This document shows positions 1 to 5,075 of a stretch of DNA of 5,292 nt, in pieces. The DNA is taken from NCBI GenBank assembly GCA_023246135.1, contig JAHFJB010000040.1, positions 1-5,292 of the forward strand. The letters run 5' to 3'. The translations under genes and the position numbers were made by a program. Under the pieces are notes generated by a model, which worked only from the letters and a program-made list of their open reading frames with translations, was not told the origin of the DNA and made no database searches. Source of the stretch: Candidatus Parcubacteria bacterium. GTDB taxonomy: Bacteria > Patescibacteriota > Patescibacteriia > UBA1558 > GWA2-36-10. Numbering within the stretch: position 1 is the first letter of the stretch; every line of letters begins with the position of its first letter.

Positions 1-315
1 AGATGCCCCACCAATAAAAAATACTTCGGTGTCACTGCACTTTTTGGCAAACTCTAGGGCCTCTTCCAAAGAATACAAAATTGTCGCATCGGCAACTTCA
101 AGATTTTTGTCCCTAGTTAGAACCACGTTGTGCCGATTAGGCAAAGCCTTACCCATAGACTCGTAAGTAGCCTGACCCATGATGACCATGTGGCCACGGG
201 TTGTTTCTTTGAAGTGCTTCAAATCCGGCGGCAAATGCACCAAGAGCCGATTGTCTTTACCAATGCCCCTATCCTTAGCAATGGCGGCTATAATACTAAT
301 AGTTGGTTTTGACAT
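1..315 (-). CDS. folA: Dihydrofolate reductase, N-terminal 105 residues (3' end beyond window)
   Basis: This enzyme reduces dihydrofolate to tetrahydrofolate with NADPH in the cytoplasm. Here it would recycle the DHF made by ThyA, encoded just upstream. The 105 visible codons match the DHFR fold in order: strand A (ISIIAAIAKDRGIG, residues 6-19), the substrate acid D31 in PPDLKHFK, the cofactor segment VIMGQATYESMG (44-55), LPNRHNVVLTR (59-69), and the IGG cofactor loop at 101-103. The ATG at 315 starts 2 bp after the thyA stop and gives a normal N terminus. No SD is visible, so translation is probably coupled to thyA. Two sites are unusual. The near-invariant Pro-Trp before the active-site helix (E. 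coli P21-W22) is Leu-Val (25-26), and the usual Arg-His/Lys after MG is Gln-Ala (48-49). The C-terminal third lies outside the window. Family assignment is firm. Confidence 0.93.
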   Translation of the reverse strand, partial: MSKPTISIIAAIAKDRGIGKDNRLLVHLPPDLKHFKETTRGHMVIMGQATYESMGKALPNRHNVVLTRDKNLEVADATILYSLEEALEFAKKCSDTEVFFIGGAS

Positions 316-317
316 AT

Positions 318-1214
318 TTATACAGCAATGGGTGCTTTAATAGCCGGATGTGGATCGTAACCTTCCAGCGTAAAATCCTCATATTTAAAATCTTCTATAT
401 TTTTAACAGCTGGATTAAGCTTCATAGTTGGCAATTTTCTAGGCTCACGCGATAACTGCTCTTTGACCTGATCAAAATGATTGTTGTAAATATGCAAATC
501 GCCATAGACATGGACAAAAGTGCCGGGTACCAATCCGGTTACCTGAGACACCATCATGAGTAGTAACGAATAAGAAGCAATATTAAAGGGCACACCCAAA
601 AATGTATCACAACTGCGCTGATACATCTGCAGCGACAATTTGCCTTGAGCTACATAAAATTGAAATAATAAATGGCAAGGTGGCAAAGCCATCCTAGGAA
701 TCTCCGGTGGATTCCAAGCTGAGACAATCATGCGCCGGTCATTGGGATTGGTCTTGATGCGACTGACAACATCCATCAGCTGATCTACCCCGCCAAAATT
801 ACGCCATTGTTTGCCATAGACCGGGCCTAACTCTCCCCACTCTTTGGCAAAAGCTTCGTCATTTTTTATATTCTCTACAAATTCTTTTAATTTGTCGCCC
901 CACTCTGGAGTATATTTCGGATATTTTTCTACCAAATTATTGGCCACAAGATATTTTTGATAGGGCCACTCATTCCAAATACCCACACCATTGTCAACCA
1001 AGTATTTGATATTAGTCTCGCCTCGGACAAACCAAATAAGCTCATGAATAATGCCTTTTAAAAACATTTTTTTAGTAGTCAAGAGTGGGAAACCTTCGGA
1101 CAAATCAAATCTGGCCTGCACCCCAAAAACACTCTTGGTACCAACACCGGTTCGGTCCGCCTTGTCCACGCCTTCATCCATTATTTTTTGTAGCAAGTCT
1201 AGATATTGTTTCAT
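318..1214 (-). CDS. thyA: Thymidylate synthase ThyA
   Basis: This enzyme methylates dUMP to dTMP using 5,10-methylene-THF, which it oxidises to DHF. The protein is 298 residues when started at the ATG at 1214 (MKQYLDLL), the canonical ThyA N terminus. A TTG six codons upstream at 1232 would extend it but would overlap the kinase gene, so I reject it. Visible landmarks are DRTGVGT (20-26, phosphate-binding Arg), the catalytic Cys180 in [11 protein letters not shown], the arginine pair at 160-161, the dUMP-binding [13 protein letters not shown] stretch, HVYGDLHIY, and the family's C-terminal end KAPIAV, whose terminal residues close the active site. It is longer than the 264-residue E. coli enzyme because of an insert around residues 86-125, as in the Lactobacillus-type enzymes. 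It lies 10 bp after the kinase stop and 2 bp before folA. No SD is seen. The enzyme looks intact. Confidence 0.98.
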   Translation of the reverse strand: MKQYLDLLQKIMDEGVDKADRTGVGTKSVFGVQARFDLSEGFPLLTTKKMFLKGIIHELIWFVRGETNIKYLVDNGVGIWNEWPYQKYLVANNLVEKYPKYTPEWGDKLKEFVENIKNDEAFAKEWGELGPVYGKQWRNFGGVDQLMDVVSRIKTNPNDRRMIVSAWNPPEIPRMALPPCHLLFQFYVAQGKLSLQMYQRSCDTFLGVPFNIASYSLLLMMVSQVTGLVPGTFVHVYGDLHIYNNHFDQVKEQLSREPRKLPTMKLNPAVKNIEDFKYEDFTLEGYDPHPAIKAPIAV

Positions 1215-1224
1215 GTTTTTATAA

Positions 1225-1767
1225 CTATTCAACTAATTTATCAAGTTGTTTATAAAAATCTTCCAGTGAACCGTCGTTATTTATTACTACATCCGCTTTA
1301 GCCATCAAGGCTGGAATACTAAGCTCAGTTTCCAAGTTATGATCTTCCTGAAACTGCTCCCAAGTTTTATTTTTGTCATCAGGATTTTCACCGCGTTTGG
1401 TCAATCTCTCATAGCGGATTTTCATAGCAGCTTCAATGGACACCAGCCTAAACCCTGGCAATTTACCAAGATACTCTACATCAGCCAAACGACGGGCGCC
1501 ATCAACCACTACAACACTGGCCTCTACCCGACTAGCATCTTCGGCCATAACTTTGGCAAATATGTCTTCCGAAAAATTCTGTCTCAGCACAATAGAAATA
1601 TGAGACATGTTTTCTCTAGACTGTGGCAAATATAGCCTATCCAACAAATCACGCATAATAGTAGAAAAACGAAAAGACTTGGCCTGATATTTTTCCACCA
1701 AATATTTAGCGGCCGTGCCCTTGCCTGAAGCTGGCAAACCAGTAAAAACTAATATCTTTTTATCCAT
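1225..1767 (-). CDS. P-loop nucleotide kinase, candidate deoxynucleoside monophosphate kinase
   Basis: This is a 180-residue P-loop kinase of the adenylate-kinase/dephospho-CoA-kinase-like AAA_18/UPF0200 type. The Walker A motif is GLPASGKGT at residues 10-18. Residues 85-100 ([16 protein letters not shown]) form a strand plus acidic residue, resembling the VDGIRS segment of UPF0200 proteins. A lid-like segment lies around 116-131 ([14 protein letters not shown]). The ending, [18 protein letters not shown], is typical of these small kinases. Substrate cannot be read from the sequence. The position between dCMP deaminase (1 bp upstream) and thyA (10 bp downstream) suggests a dNMP, perhaps dTMP or dCMP; this is inference from context. 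Dephospho-CoA kinase or a diverged adenylate kinase are alternatives. The ATG at 1767 gives a proper short first strand before the P-loop. No usable SD is visible: an AGG abuts the ATG and is too close. Confidence 0.85.
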   Translation of the reverse strand: MDKKILVFTGLPASGKGTAAKYLVEKYQAKSFRFSTIMRDLLDRLYLPQSRENMSHISIVLRQNFSEDIFAKVMAEDASRVEASVVVVDGARRLADVEYLGKLPGFRLVSIEAAMKIRYERLTKRGENPDDKNKTWEQFQEDHNLETELSIPALMAKADVVINNDGSLEDFYKQLDKLVE

Positions 1768-1768
1768 C

Positions 1769-2269
1769 CTATTCTATCTTTAATTTTTTAGTCGGCTTAT
1801 ATTCTCTCAATTTTATGCCAGCTGCTTCAAAAATTTTTCTAGAAGCCTGAAAAATATCAACATTACTATATTTATCTTCCTGATAAATTAATTCTTTTAT
1901 ACCGTTTTGAACTATTGTTTTTGCACATTCATTACAAGGAAACAAATGACAATACATTCTGCCGCCAGCGACACTCTTATTAGCATTAAAAATTGCATTT
2001 ACTTCAGCATGAACCACATAAGGGTACTTGGTTTTTAAAAATTCTTTTTTTTCATAGCCACCTTCTCTATCCCATGAGAAAGCATCGTCAGCGGTACCAC
2101 GTGGAAAACCATTATAACCCAAACCAAGAATTATATTATTGTCACCAACTACCACCGCCCCTGTATGAGTAGATGGGTCTTTTGATCTTTCAGCTATTAG
2201 ATCGGCCATAAGCATAAAAGTGTCATCCCATGACAGATAATCTTTTCTTGGCTCAGTGTGTCCCACCAT
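1769..2269 (-). CDS. dCMP deaminase
   Basis: This zinc deaminase converts dCMP to dUMP, feeding thymidylate synthase. The protein has 166 residues. Zinc and catalytic motifs are complete: HAEVNAI (H87 ligand, E89 proton shuttle) and PCNEC (C112 and C115 ligands). The N-terminal RKDYLSWDDTFMLMADLIAERSKDP, the GYNGFPRG segment (51-58) and TKYPYVVHAE before the zinc site follow the eukaryotic/T4-phage-type dCMP deaminases closely. These features distinguish it from cytidine deaminases and from tRNA adenosine deaminase. Human and T4 dCMP deaminases are allosterically activated by dCTP and inhibited by dTTP; whether this one is cannot be seen. The ATG at 2269 precedes the conserved N-terminal helix. 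It follows a 52-bp AT-rich gap (2270-2321) with no clear SD and no promoter I trust; TATAAA-like strings there lack a matching -35. Its stop is 1 bp from the kinase start, so the two are almost certainly cotranscribed. Confidence 0.95.
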   Translation of the reverse strand: MVGHTEPRKDYLSWDDTFMLMADLIAERSKDPSTHTGAVVVGDNNIILGLGYNGFPRGTADDAFSWDREGGYEKKEFLKTKYPYVVHAEVNAIFNANKSVAGGRMYCHLFPCNECAKTIVQNGIKELIYQEDKYSNVDIFQASRKIFEAAGIKLREYKPTKKLKIE

Positions 2270-2321
2270 ATAATTTTTTATTTAAATTAATTTTATATAA
2301 ATCCTATGAAACATCCGGGGT

Positions 2322-2747
2322 TTAACTAGACAGGTATTTCTTCCGCTGTGGTAAAGCATCTAAGATATATTGGTGATAATCACCTTTGTCCGGAATCACA
2401 TTCCTGACGCCGCCACGCGGATTTGACACATCACCAGTATAGCGAGGTATAACATGCAGATGTATGTGCTTTTGGCTCTGCCCGCCAGCCACGCCAACAT
2501 TAAAGCCCACATTGTAGCCGTCCGGCCGATATTTTTCCTCTATTTTTTGTTTGACGGCCTTTATTATTTGGTATAAATCTGTCCACTCTTCATCTGACAG
2601 GGCAAACCAATCTTCCTTGTGCTCTTTGCTAAAAATTTCGCAGTTGCCTTGAGTCACTGGCACTTCGGAAAATCGAGAATTGAAATATTTACTCTCGGCT
2701 ACTTGCCTCTCATCATTTGTCTGAATGTCACAAAAAAAACAAGGCAT
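2322..2747 (-). CDS. HIT-family nucleotide hydrolase/transferase
   Basis: This is a 141-residue histidine-triad protein. The signature HIHLHVI covers residues 94-100, with H94, H96 and H98 as the triad; H96 is the expected nucleophile that forms a nucleotidyl intermediate. CxxC at residues 3-6 (CFFC) matches the N-terminal cysteines of many HIT proteins and may bind zinc. After the triad, PRYTGDVSNPRGGVRNVIPDKGDY is the tail usual in bacterial HIT proteins of the Fhit/Ap4A-hydrolase-like branch. Members hydrolyse dinucleoside polyphosphates or nucleoside phosphoramidates; the substrate here is not determined. The ATG at 2747 starts 1 bp after the phosphatase stop, and no SD is seen, which suggests coupled translation. 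The N terminus MPCFFCDI is standard for the family. Confidence 0.94.
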   Translation of the reverse strand: MPCFFCDIQTNDERQVAESKYFNSRFSEVPVTQGNCEIFSKEHKEDWFALSDEEWTDLYQIIKAVKQKIEEKYRPDGYNVGFNVGVAGGQSQKHIHLHVIPRYTGDVSNPRGGVRNVIPDKGDYHQYILDALPQRKKYLSS

Positions 2748-2748
2748 A

Positions 2749-3522
2749 TTATTTTATCATCGCTAACACTTTACTAACTATTGCCTGATTGTTGGCAATA
2801 ACAAATTTATCATTTTTTTCAGCCTGTTCAACTTGGCCAGCAAAATCTAAAATCACTGCACCAGCTTCCTTGGCAATTATTTTACCGGCCAGATAATCAT
2901 ATATTTCACAACCATCATTGATAATCGCCTCCATCTTGCCAGTGGCAAGATAACAAAAATCCATAGCCACCGACCAGTTATAAAAAACTCTTTTAGCTCC
3001 AGAGAGTTCCAATCTTCTCATAATTTCCCCATAATCTTCAGCGCTGTGCCCATAAGCAGCCACATAGGAAAGACTAGATTTTTTAATATCACTCTCTGCA
3101 CTAACTGAAATTCTATTATCATTTAAAAAAGCGCCTTTATTTTTTTGCGCGTAATACACTCTATCTAATATAGGCTGATAAATTATGCCTACTTCTATCT
3201 CATCACCCTTCATCAAAGCAATGGAAACAGAAAAGTTAGCAATACCAGTTACAAAATTATGAGAACCATCTAATGGGTCAATCACAAAAGTAAACTCTGA
3301 CTTATTGTTTGTTTTCCCCTCTTCTTCTGAATGAATGTTGTAATCTGGAAACTCTTTTTTAAGTATTTTTAAAATAGCCACTTCTGATTCCAAATCTGCT
3401 TTTGTTCTGATATCGGCCGGACTGGATTTTTGCTCTATATCCAAATTCTGACCAAAATATTGTTTCAAAATTTGACCGCCGGCTTTGGCTGCTTCAATGA
3501 TTTTTTTATATTGCTCTTCCAT
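2749..3522 (-). CDS. Inositol monophosphatase-family phosphatase
   Basis: This is a 257-residue Mg2+-dependent sugar/inositol phosphatase (IMPase/SuhB/CysQ superfamily), close to the usual 250-270 residues. Metal-site residues are present: the acidic run SEEEG (65-69), DPLDGSHNF (82-90, with D82 and D85), and D209 in EIYDYLAGKIIAKEAGA. NWSVAMDFCYLATGKMEA (182-199) is the second conserved block. Two substitutions are mild departures: Ser for Thr in DG(S/T), and YDYLAG where most have WDxAAG. Substrates in this superfamily include inositol-1-phosphate, PAP and fructose-1,6-bisphosphate, so the name is kept general. It heads a unit with the HIT gene (1 bp apart). A convincing promoter (3538-3566) lies just upstream. 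Its predicted start leaves a leader of only about 9 nt and excludes the AGGA at 3533-3536, so start recognition may be near-leaderless. Confidence 0.94.
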   Translation of the reverse strand: MEEQYKKIIEAAKAGGQILKQYFGQNLDIEQKSSPADIRTKADLESEVAILKILKKEFPDYNIHSEEEGKTNNKSEFTFVIDPLDGSHNFVTGIANFSVSIALMKGDEIEVGIIYQPILDRVYYAQKNKGAFLNDNRISVSAESDIKKSSLSYVAAYGHSAEDYGEIMRRLELSGAKRVFYNWSVAMDFCYLATGKMEAIINDGCEIYDYLAGKIIAKEAGAVILDFAGQVEQAEKNDKFVIANNQAIVSKVLAMIK

Positions 3523-3537
3523 GCTTTTTGTTTCCTA

Positions 3538-3566
3538 ATTTTAACAAAGTTTTGATTTTTTATCAA
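3538..3566 (-). promoter_or_regulatory. Promoter for the phosphatase-HIT unit
   Basis: On the minus strand, TTGATA (3566-3561) and TAAAAT (3543-3538) are separated by exactly 17 bp, a good sigma-70-type arrangement (5/6 match at each hexamer). Transcription would start near 3531, about 9 nt before the phosphatase ATG. It is independent of the genes further upstream. Confidence 0.65.
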
Positions 3567-3602
3567 ATAAAAAAATTGGCTAATATTAGCTAAAAAAATC
3601 AA
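3552..3602. repeat. Nested inverted repeats with an operator-like palindrome
   Basis: The outer arms TTGATTTTTT (3552-3561) and AAAAAATCAA (3593-3602) are perfect 10-bp complements. Between them lies an 18-bp palindrome, TTGGCT-AATATT-AGCTAA (3576-3593). On the minus strand the palindrome is followed by a T-run, so it might act as a weak terminator for the metallopeptidase gene. It is poor as one: it is AT-rich, has an A-C mismatch on that strand, and has almost no loop. Its centre lies about 54 bp upstream of the predicted phosphatase transcription start, a position suitable for a regulator. The same half-sites recur next to smpB. Confidence 0.5.
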
Positions 3603-3609
3603 GCTACCC

Positions 3610-4176
3610 TTATAATTTTTTTAAGTCTTTCTGGCGAGCCTTATAATCGGGTATTGCCTTGGCTACCAGCTGCCAAAAATGCTTAGAATGGTTCATTTGG
3701 CCCAAATGGCACAATTCATGGACAATGATATAATCAGCCAAATCTGGAGGCAACAAACATAAGCGATAATTAAAATTGAGGTTACCTTTTGACGAACAGC
3801 TACCCCAACGACTACGCTGATTACGAATAGCAATCCTCCTAAAAGAAAAATTATAAGACTGATTAAAATGTTTTAATCTACTCTCTAATAATTCCTTAGT
3901 GGTTATTTTATATTTTTTTATTTCACTGGCCTGATGCTTCAGTGACAAAAGGCTATGCCTGTCTTTTACTTTTTTGATATTAGTGACAATCCACTGCGCC
4001 CGGCTACTAATGAATTGATTAATCAAAAAAATGGGATAGGATCGCGGTGCCGCTACTGATAGTGCCCCGTCAGAGGAAATGCGTAGACGCAAATACCGAG
4101 TTCGCGGCGGACGCCGCAAGACAAAATCCTGCGATTGTCCCAAAAGATTTATAGTCCTCTTCTCTACCCGCTTCAT
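3610..4176 (-). CDS. YgjP-like zinc metallopeptidase-fold protein (DUF45)
   Basis: This is a 188-residue protein of the YgjP/DUF45 family, which has a SprT- or M48-like gluzincin fold. The zinc motif HELCH (153-157) supplies two histidines and the catalytic Glu, and the downstream MNHSKHFW (161-168) supplies the third ligand, probably H163. Preceding it, RSRWGSCSSKGNLNFNYRL (121-139) is the family's most conserved block. The N-terminal half (RRPPRTRYLRLRISSDGALSVAAP) is the usual beta-rich domain. Most members have unproven roles; E. coli YgjP has been described as acting on UTP, so a peptidase function should not be assumed. Its ATG overlaps the upstream stop as ATGA (4173-4176), and an AGGAGG lies ten bases upstream, so translation is likely coupled and efficient. 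No signal peptide is visible, so it is cytoplasmic. Confidence 0.9.
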   Translation of the reverse strand: MKRVEKRTINLLGQSQDFVLRRPPRTRYLRLRISSDGALSVAAPRSYPIFLINQFISSRAQWIVTNIKKVKDRHSLLSLKHQASEIKKYKITTKELLESRLKHFNQSYNFSFRRIAIRNQRSRWGSCSSKGNLNFNYRLCLLPPDLADYIIVHELCHLGQMNHSKHFWQLVAKAIPDYKARQKDLKKL

Positions 4177-4541
4177 TTGTCCAGTGCCTCCTGACCAGCT
4201 TGCGTATAAGCTCGCACCAAACCACCGACGCCCAACTTAGTTCCGCCAAAATACCGAACCACTATTAGCAATTTATTTATTAGTTCTTTTTTCTGGAGCA
4301 AATACAAAAGTGGCTGACCGGCTGAAGAGCTGGGTTCTTTGTCGTTATCGAATTTTTCTTTGATTACTCCCGCCTCTTTGAGTCGATAAGCATAGACTAT
4401 ATGTTTGGCATCTTTATAATCATCTTTTATCTCCGCCAAAATATTTTTAACTTGCTCCTGGCTGGACACGGCAAAACAAAAACCAAAAAATTTGGATTTT
4501 TTTATCTCCACCAAAGACGCACTGACAAATTTATGAGACAT
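4173..4541 (-). CDS. Single-domain YigZ/IMPACT (UPF0029) family protein
   Basis: This 122-residue protein corresponds to the N-terminal UPF0029 domain of YigZ/IMPACT proteins. Recognisable blocks are VEIKKSKFFGF (11-21), AKHIVYAYR (45-53), the D-x-x-E-P-S-x-x-A-G-x-P motif at 67-77 (DKEPSSSAGQP; most relatives have DGEPSGTAG), and RYFGGTKLGVGGLVRAY (96-112), the family signature. Bacterial YigZ is usually about 200 residues with a C-terminal DUF1949 domain; that domain is absent here. The gene ends cleanly in a TGA overlapping the next ATG, so this looks like a genuine compact form and not a broken gene. Eukaryotic IMPACT acts in translational control through Gcn1; the bacterial role is unclear. 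The ATG at 4541 overlaps the upstream TAA by one base (TAATG), suggesting coupling. Confidence 0.92.
   Translation of the reverse strand: MSHKFVSASLVEIKKSKFFGFCFAVSSQEQVKNILAEIKDDYKDAKHIVYAYRLKEAGVIKEKFDNDKEPSSSAGQPLLYLLQKKELINKLLIVVRYFGGTKLGVGGLVRAYTQAGQEALDK
4187..4192 (-). promoter_or_regulatory. Strong ribosome binding site AGGAGG inside the yigZ-like gene
   Basis: AGGAGG reads from 4192 to 4187 on the minus strand, ten bases before the metallopeptidase ATG at 4176. It is the only full-strength SD I found upstream of a gene start in this window. It lies within the last codons of the upstream gene and supports the ATGA-overlap start. Confidence 0.7.
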
Positions 4542-4759
4542 TATTTATTCTCAATATTTGGCTCTTTGCCTTTAAAATTATTATGTTTTTTTGACCAACT
4601 CCAACAGCACCAATCATCTTTCTTTTCCCGACTCATCAAACTCAAGCCAAAGAGAATAAACAACACCGTCCAGATGTATCCCCAAAAACCACCGGTGATA
4701 ATACCTACTTCTTTTAACAAGAGCAGGACTCCCACAATTACCAAAAATAATCCGAACAT
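4541..4759 (-). CDS. Small two-helix membrane protein, LiaI/LiaF-TM-like
   Basis: This is a 72-residue protein with two hydrophobic segments, about residues 1-19 and 25-43, separated by a short GIITGGFWG turn. It ends in a charged cytoplasmic-type tail of about 30 residues with KKDDWCCWSWSKK (45-57). The pattern of a short helix, G-I-I-x-G, then W-x-x-x-FILFGL resembles the LiaI/LiaF transmembrane region (DUF5668-like) in many bacterial membrane proteins, some tied to envelope stress. No enzymatic motif is present. Tail cysteines 51-52 flanked by tryptophans are unusual and could bind metal or be modified; that is speculation. It overlaps the next start by one base (TAATG) and follows the 43-codon ORF by 15 bp. 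The SD is weak. An overlapping plus-strand ORF here is a shadow. Confidence 0.75.
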   Translation of the reverse strand: MFGLFLVIVGVLLLLKEVGIITGGFWGYIWTVLFILFGLSLMSREKKDDWCCWSWSKKHNNFKGKEPNIENK

Positions 4760-4774
4760 ATTTTTCTTATTTAA

Positions 4775-4906
4775 TTATTGTAATGCCCTTAAATAATCCA
4801 TTTTACTCAAAAGAATTAAACCTACCCATACAATAAAAACTAAGACTACAATAATCACAAAAATTGTCGTTAGCATGGTTATTACCTTTTTCTGTTGTCC
4901 AGTCAT
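4775..4906 (-). CDS. Small single-pass membrane peptide, 43 residues (33 from the internal start)
   Basis: The reading frame begins MTGQQKKVITMLTTIF and continues through a strongly hydrophobic helix (about residues 12-33) to a short polar end, SKMDYLRALQ. It has no recognisable family. Two starts are possible. The ATG at 4906 sits only 7 nt after a TATAAT box, which would make its mRNA essentially leaderless. It keeps a positively charged N terminus (KK at 6-7) that fits a membrane anchor. The ATG at 4876 (codon 11) is preceded by AAGG at 4885-4888 with an 8-nt spacer, giving a 33-residue peptide with a normal SD and a leader of about 30 nt. I cannot decide between them from sequence alone. 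It would be the first gene of the leftward operon, 15 bp ahead of the 72-residue membrane protein. Confidence 0.55.
   Translation of the reverse strand: MTGQQKKVITMLTTIFVIIVVLVFIVWVGLILLSKMDYLRALQ
4885..4888 (-). promoter_or_regulatory. AAGG ribosome binding site for the internal start at 4876
   Basis: AAGG (4888-4885) precedes the ATG at 4876 by 8 nt, an optimal spacing. It is the main evidence that translation of the small membrane peptide may begin at codon 11 and not at the ATG at 4906. Confidence 0.4.
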
Positions 4907-4913
4907 TGATCTA

Positions 4914-4942
4914 ATTATAGCAAAATTCAAACGAACAAAAAA
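4914..4942 (-). promoter_or_regulatory. Extended -10 promoter for the leftward operon
   Basis: TATAAT (4919-4914) on the minus strand is a perfect -10 and is preceded by TGC, forming an extended -10. A TTGACA-like -35 is lacking; at 17-bp spacing one finds the T6 tract (4942-4937) that is also the tail of the terminator just upstream. Transcription would start at about 4906-4908, at or next to the first ATG of the small membrane peptide. Confidence 0.65.
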
Positions 4943-4958
4943 CCCCTACTCATTGGGG
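4937..4958 (-). terminator. Rho-independent terminator
   Basis: On the minus strand, CCCC (4958-4955), an 8-nt loop AAUGAGUA, GGGG (4946-4943) and then six U (4942-4937) form a short but all-G-C stem with a clean U-tract. It ends the structured RNA on the same strand and lies immediately before the operon promoter. Its arms could alternatively pair elsewhere in that RNA (see findings), so it may be conditional. Confidence 0.75.
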
Positions 4959-5075
4959 CACAAAGCTCACGATCTCTCAGCTATTTGCCAGACCCGATAG
5001 TGCCACAGCAAGGAGGGGCGCTGGGTCAACTATAGACTGACAGAATAGCTGGGAAACCATCAGTAAAATTTAGGG
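4937..5075 (-). ncRNA. Structured RNA of unknown family, divergent from smpB
   Basis: This is a predicted minus-strand RNA of about 140 nt, bounded by a TTGACA promoter and a terminator. Positions 5063-5044 pair with 4966-4985: 18 of 20 positions pair, three of them G-U. The helix then continues, past a bulged C5043, with six pairs (5042-5037 with 4986-4991), one of them G-U. The four G-U pairs would be A-C mismatches on the plus strand, so the RNA is most likely the minus strand. Inside, GACCC (5027-5023) can pair with GGGUC (4995-4991), and AUAGU (5033-5029) with ACUAU (5001-4997); these alternatives exclude each other unless a pseudoknot forms. The apical C-rich loop carries CCCCUCCUU (5018-5010). 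I see no tmRNA, SRP, RNase P or riboswitch consensus. The rod shape recalls 6S RNA, but I cannot confirm that. It may be a free small RNA or a regulatory leader. The 5' end is inferred. Confidence 0.6.

Noticed and set aside
1215..1232. TTG start that would extend ThyA by six residues
   Set aside because: It overlaps the kinase stop and adds residues not found in the family, while the ATG at 1214 gives the canonical N terminus.
1339..1635. Plus-strand ORF of 98 codons
   Set aside because: It lies antisense within the clearly real kinase gene and has no recognisable motif. Similar shadows at 130-312 and 4401-4796 were dropped for the same reason.
2270..2321. Promoter before dCMP deaminase
   Set aside because: TATAAA-like strings exist in this AT-rich gap but none has a credible -35 at 16-18 bp; read-through from the HIT gene is equally possible.
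3576..3593. Intrinsic terminator after the metallopeptidase gene
   Set aside because: A T-run follows on the minus strand, but the hairpin is AT-rich, has a mismatch and leaves almost no loop; the operator reading fits better.
4173..4175. UGA recoded as glycine (code 25)
   Set aside because: Reading through this TGA would add only three residues, and none of the other long genes contains an in-frame TGA, so ordinary stop use is the simpler reading.
5008..5018. AAGGAGGGG on the plus strand as a ribosome binding site
   Set aside because: No start codon with an open frame follows at a usable distance; the string is better explained as the complement of the RNA loop.
4977..5060. A 27-codon minus-strand ORF inside the structured RNA (begins MVSQLFCQ)
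   Set aside because: It has no SD and lies wholly within the long hairpin, and its codons are constrained by base pairing. A leader peptide is possible, but there is no run of regulatory codons to support it.
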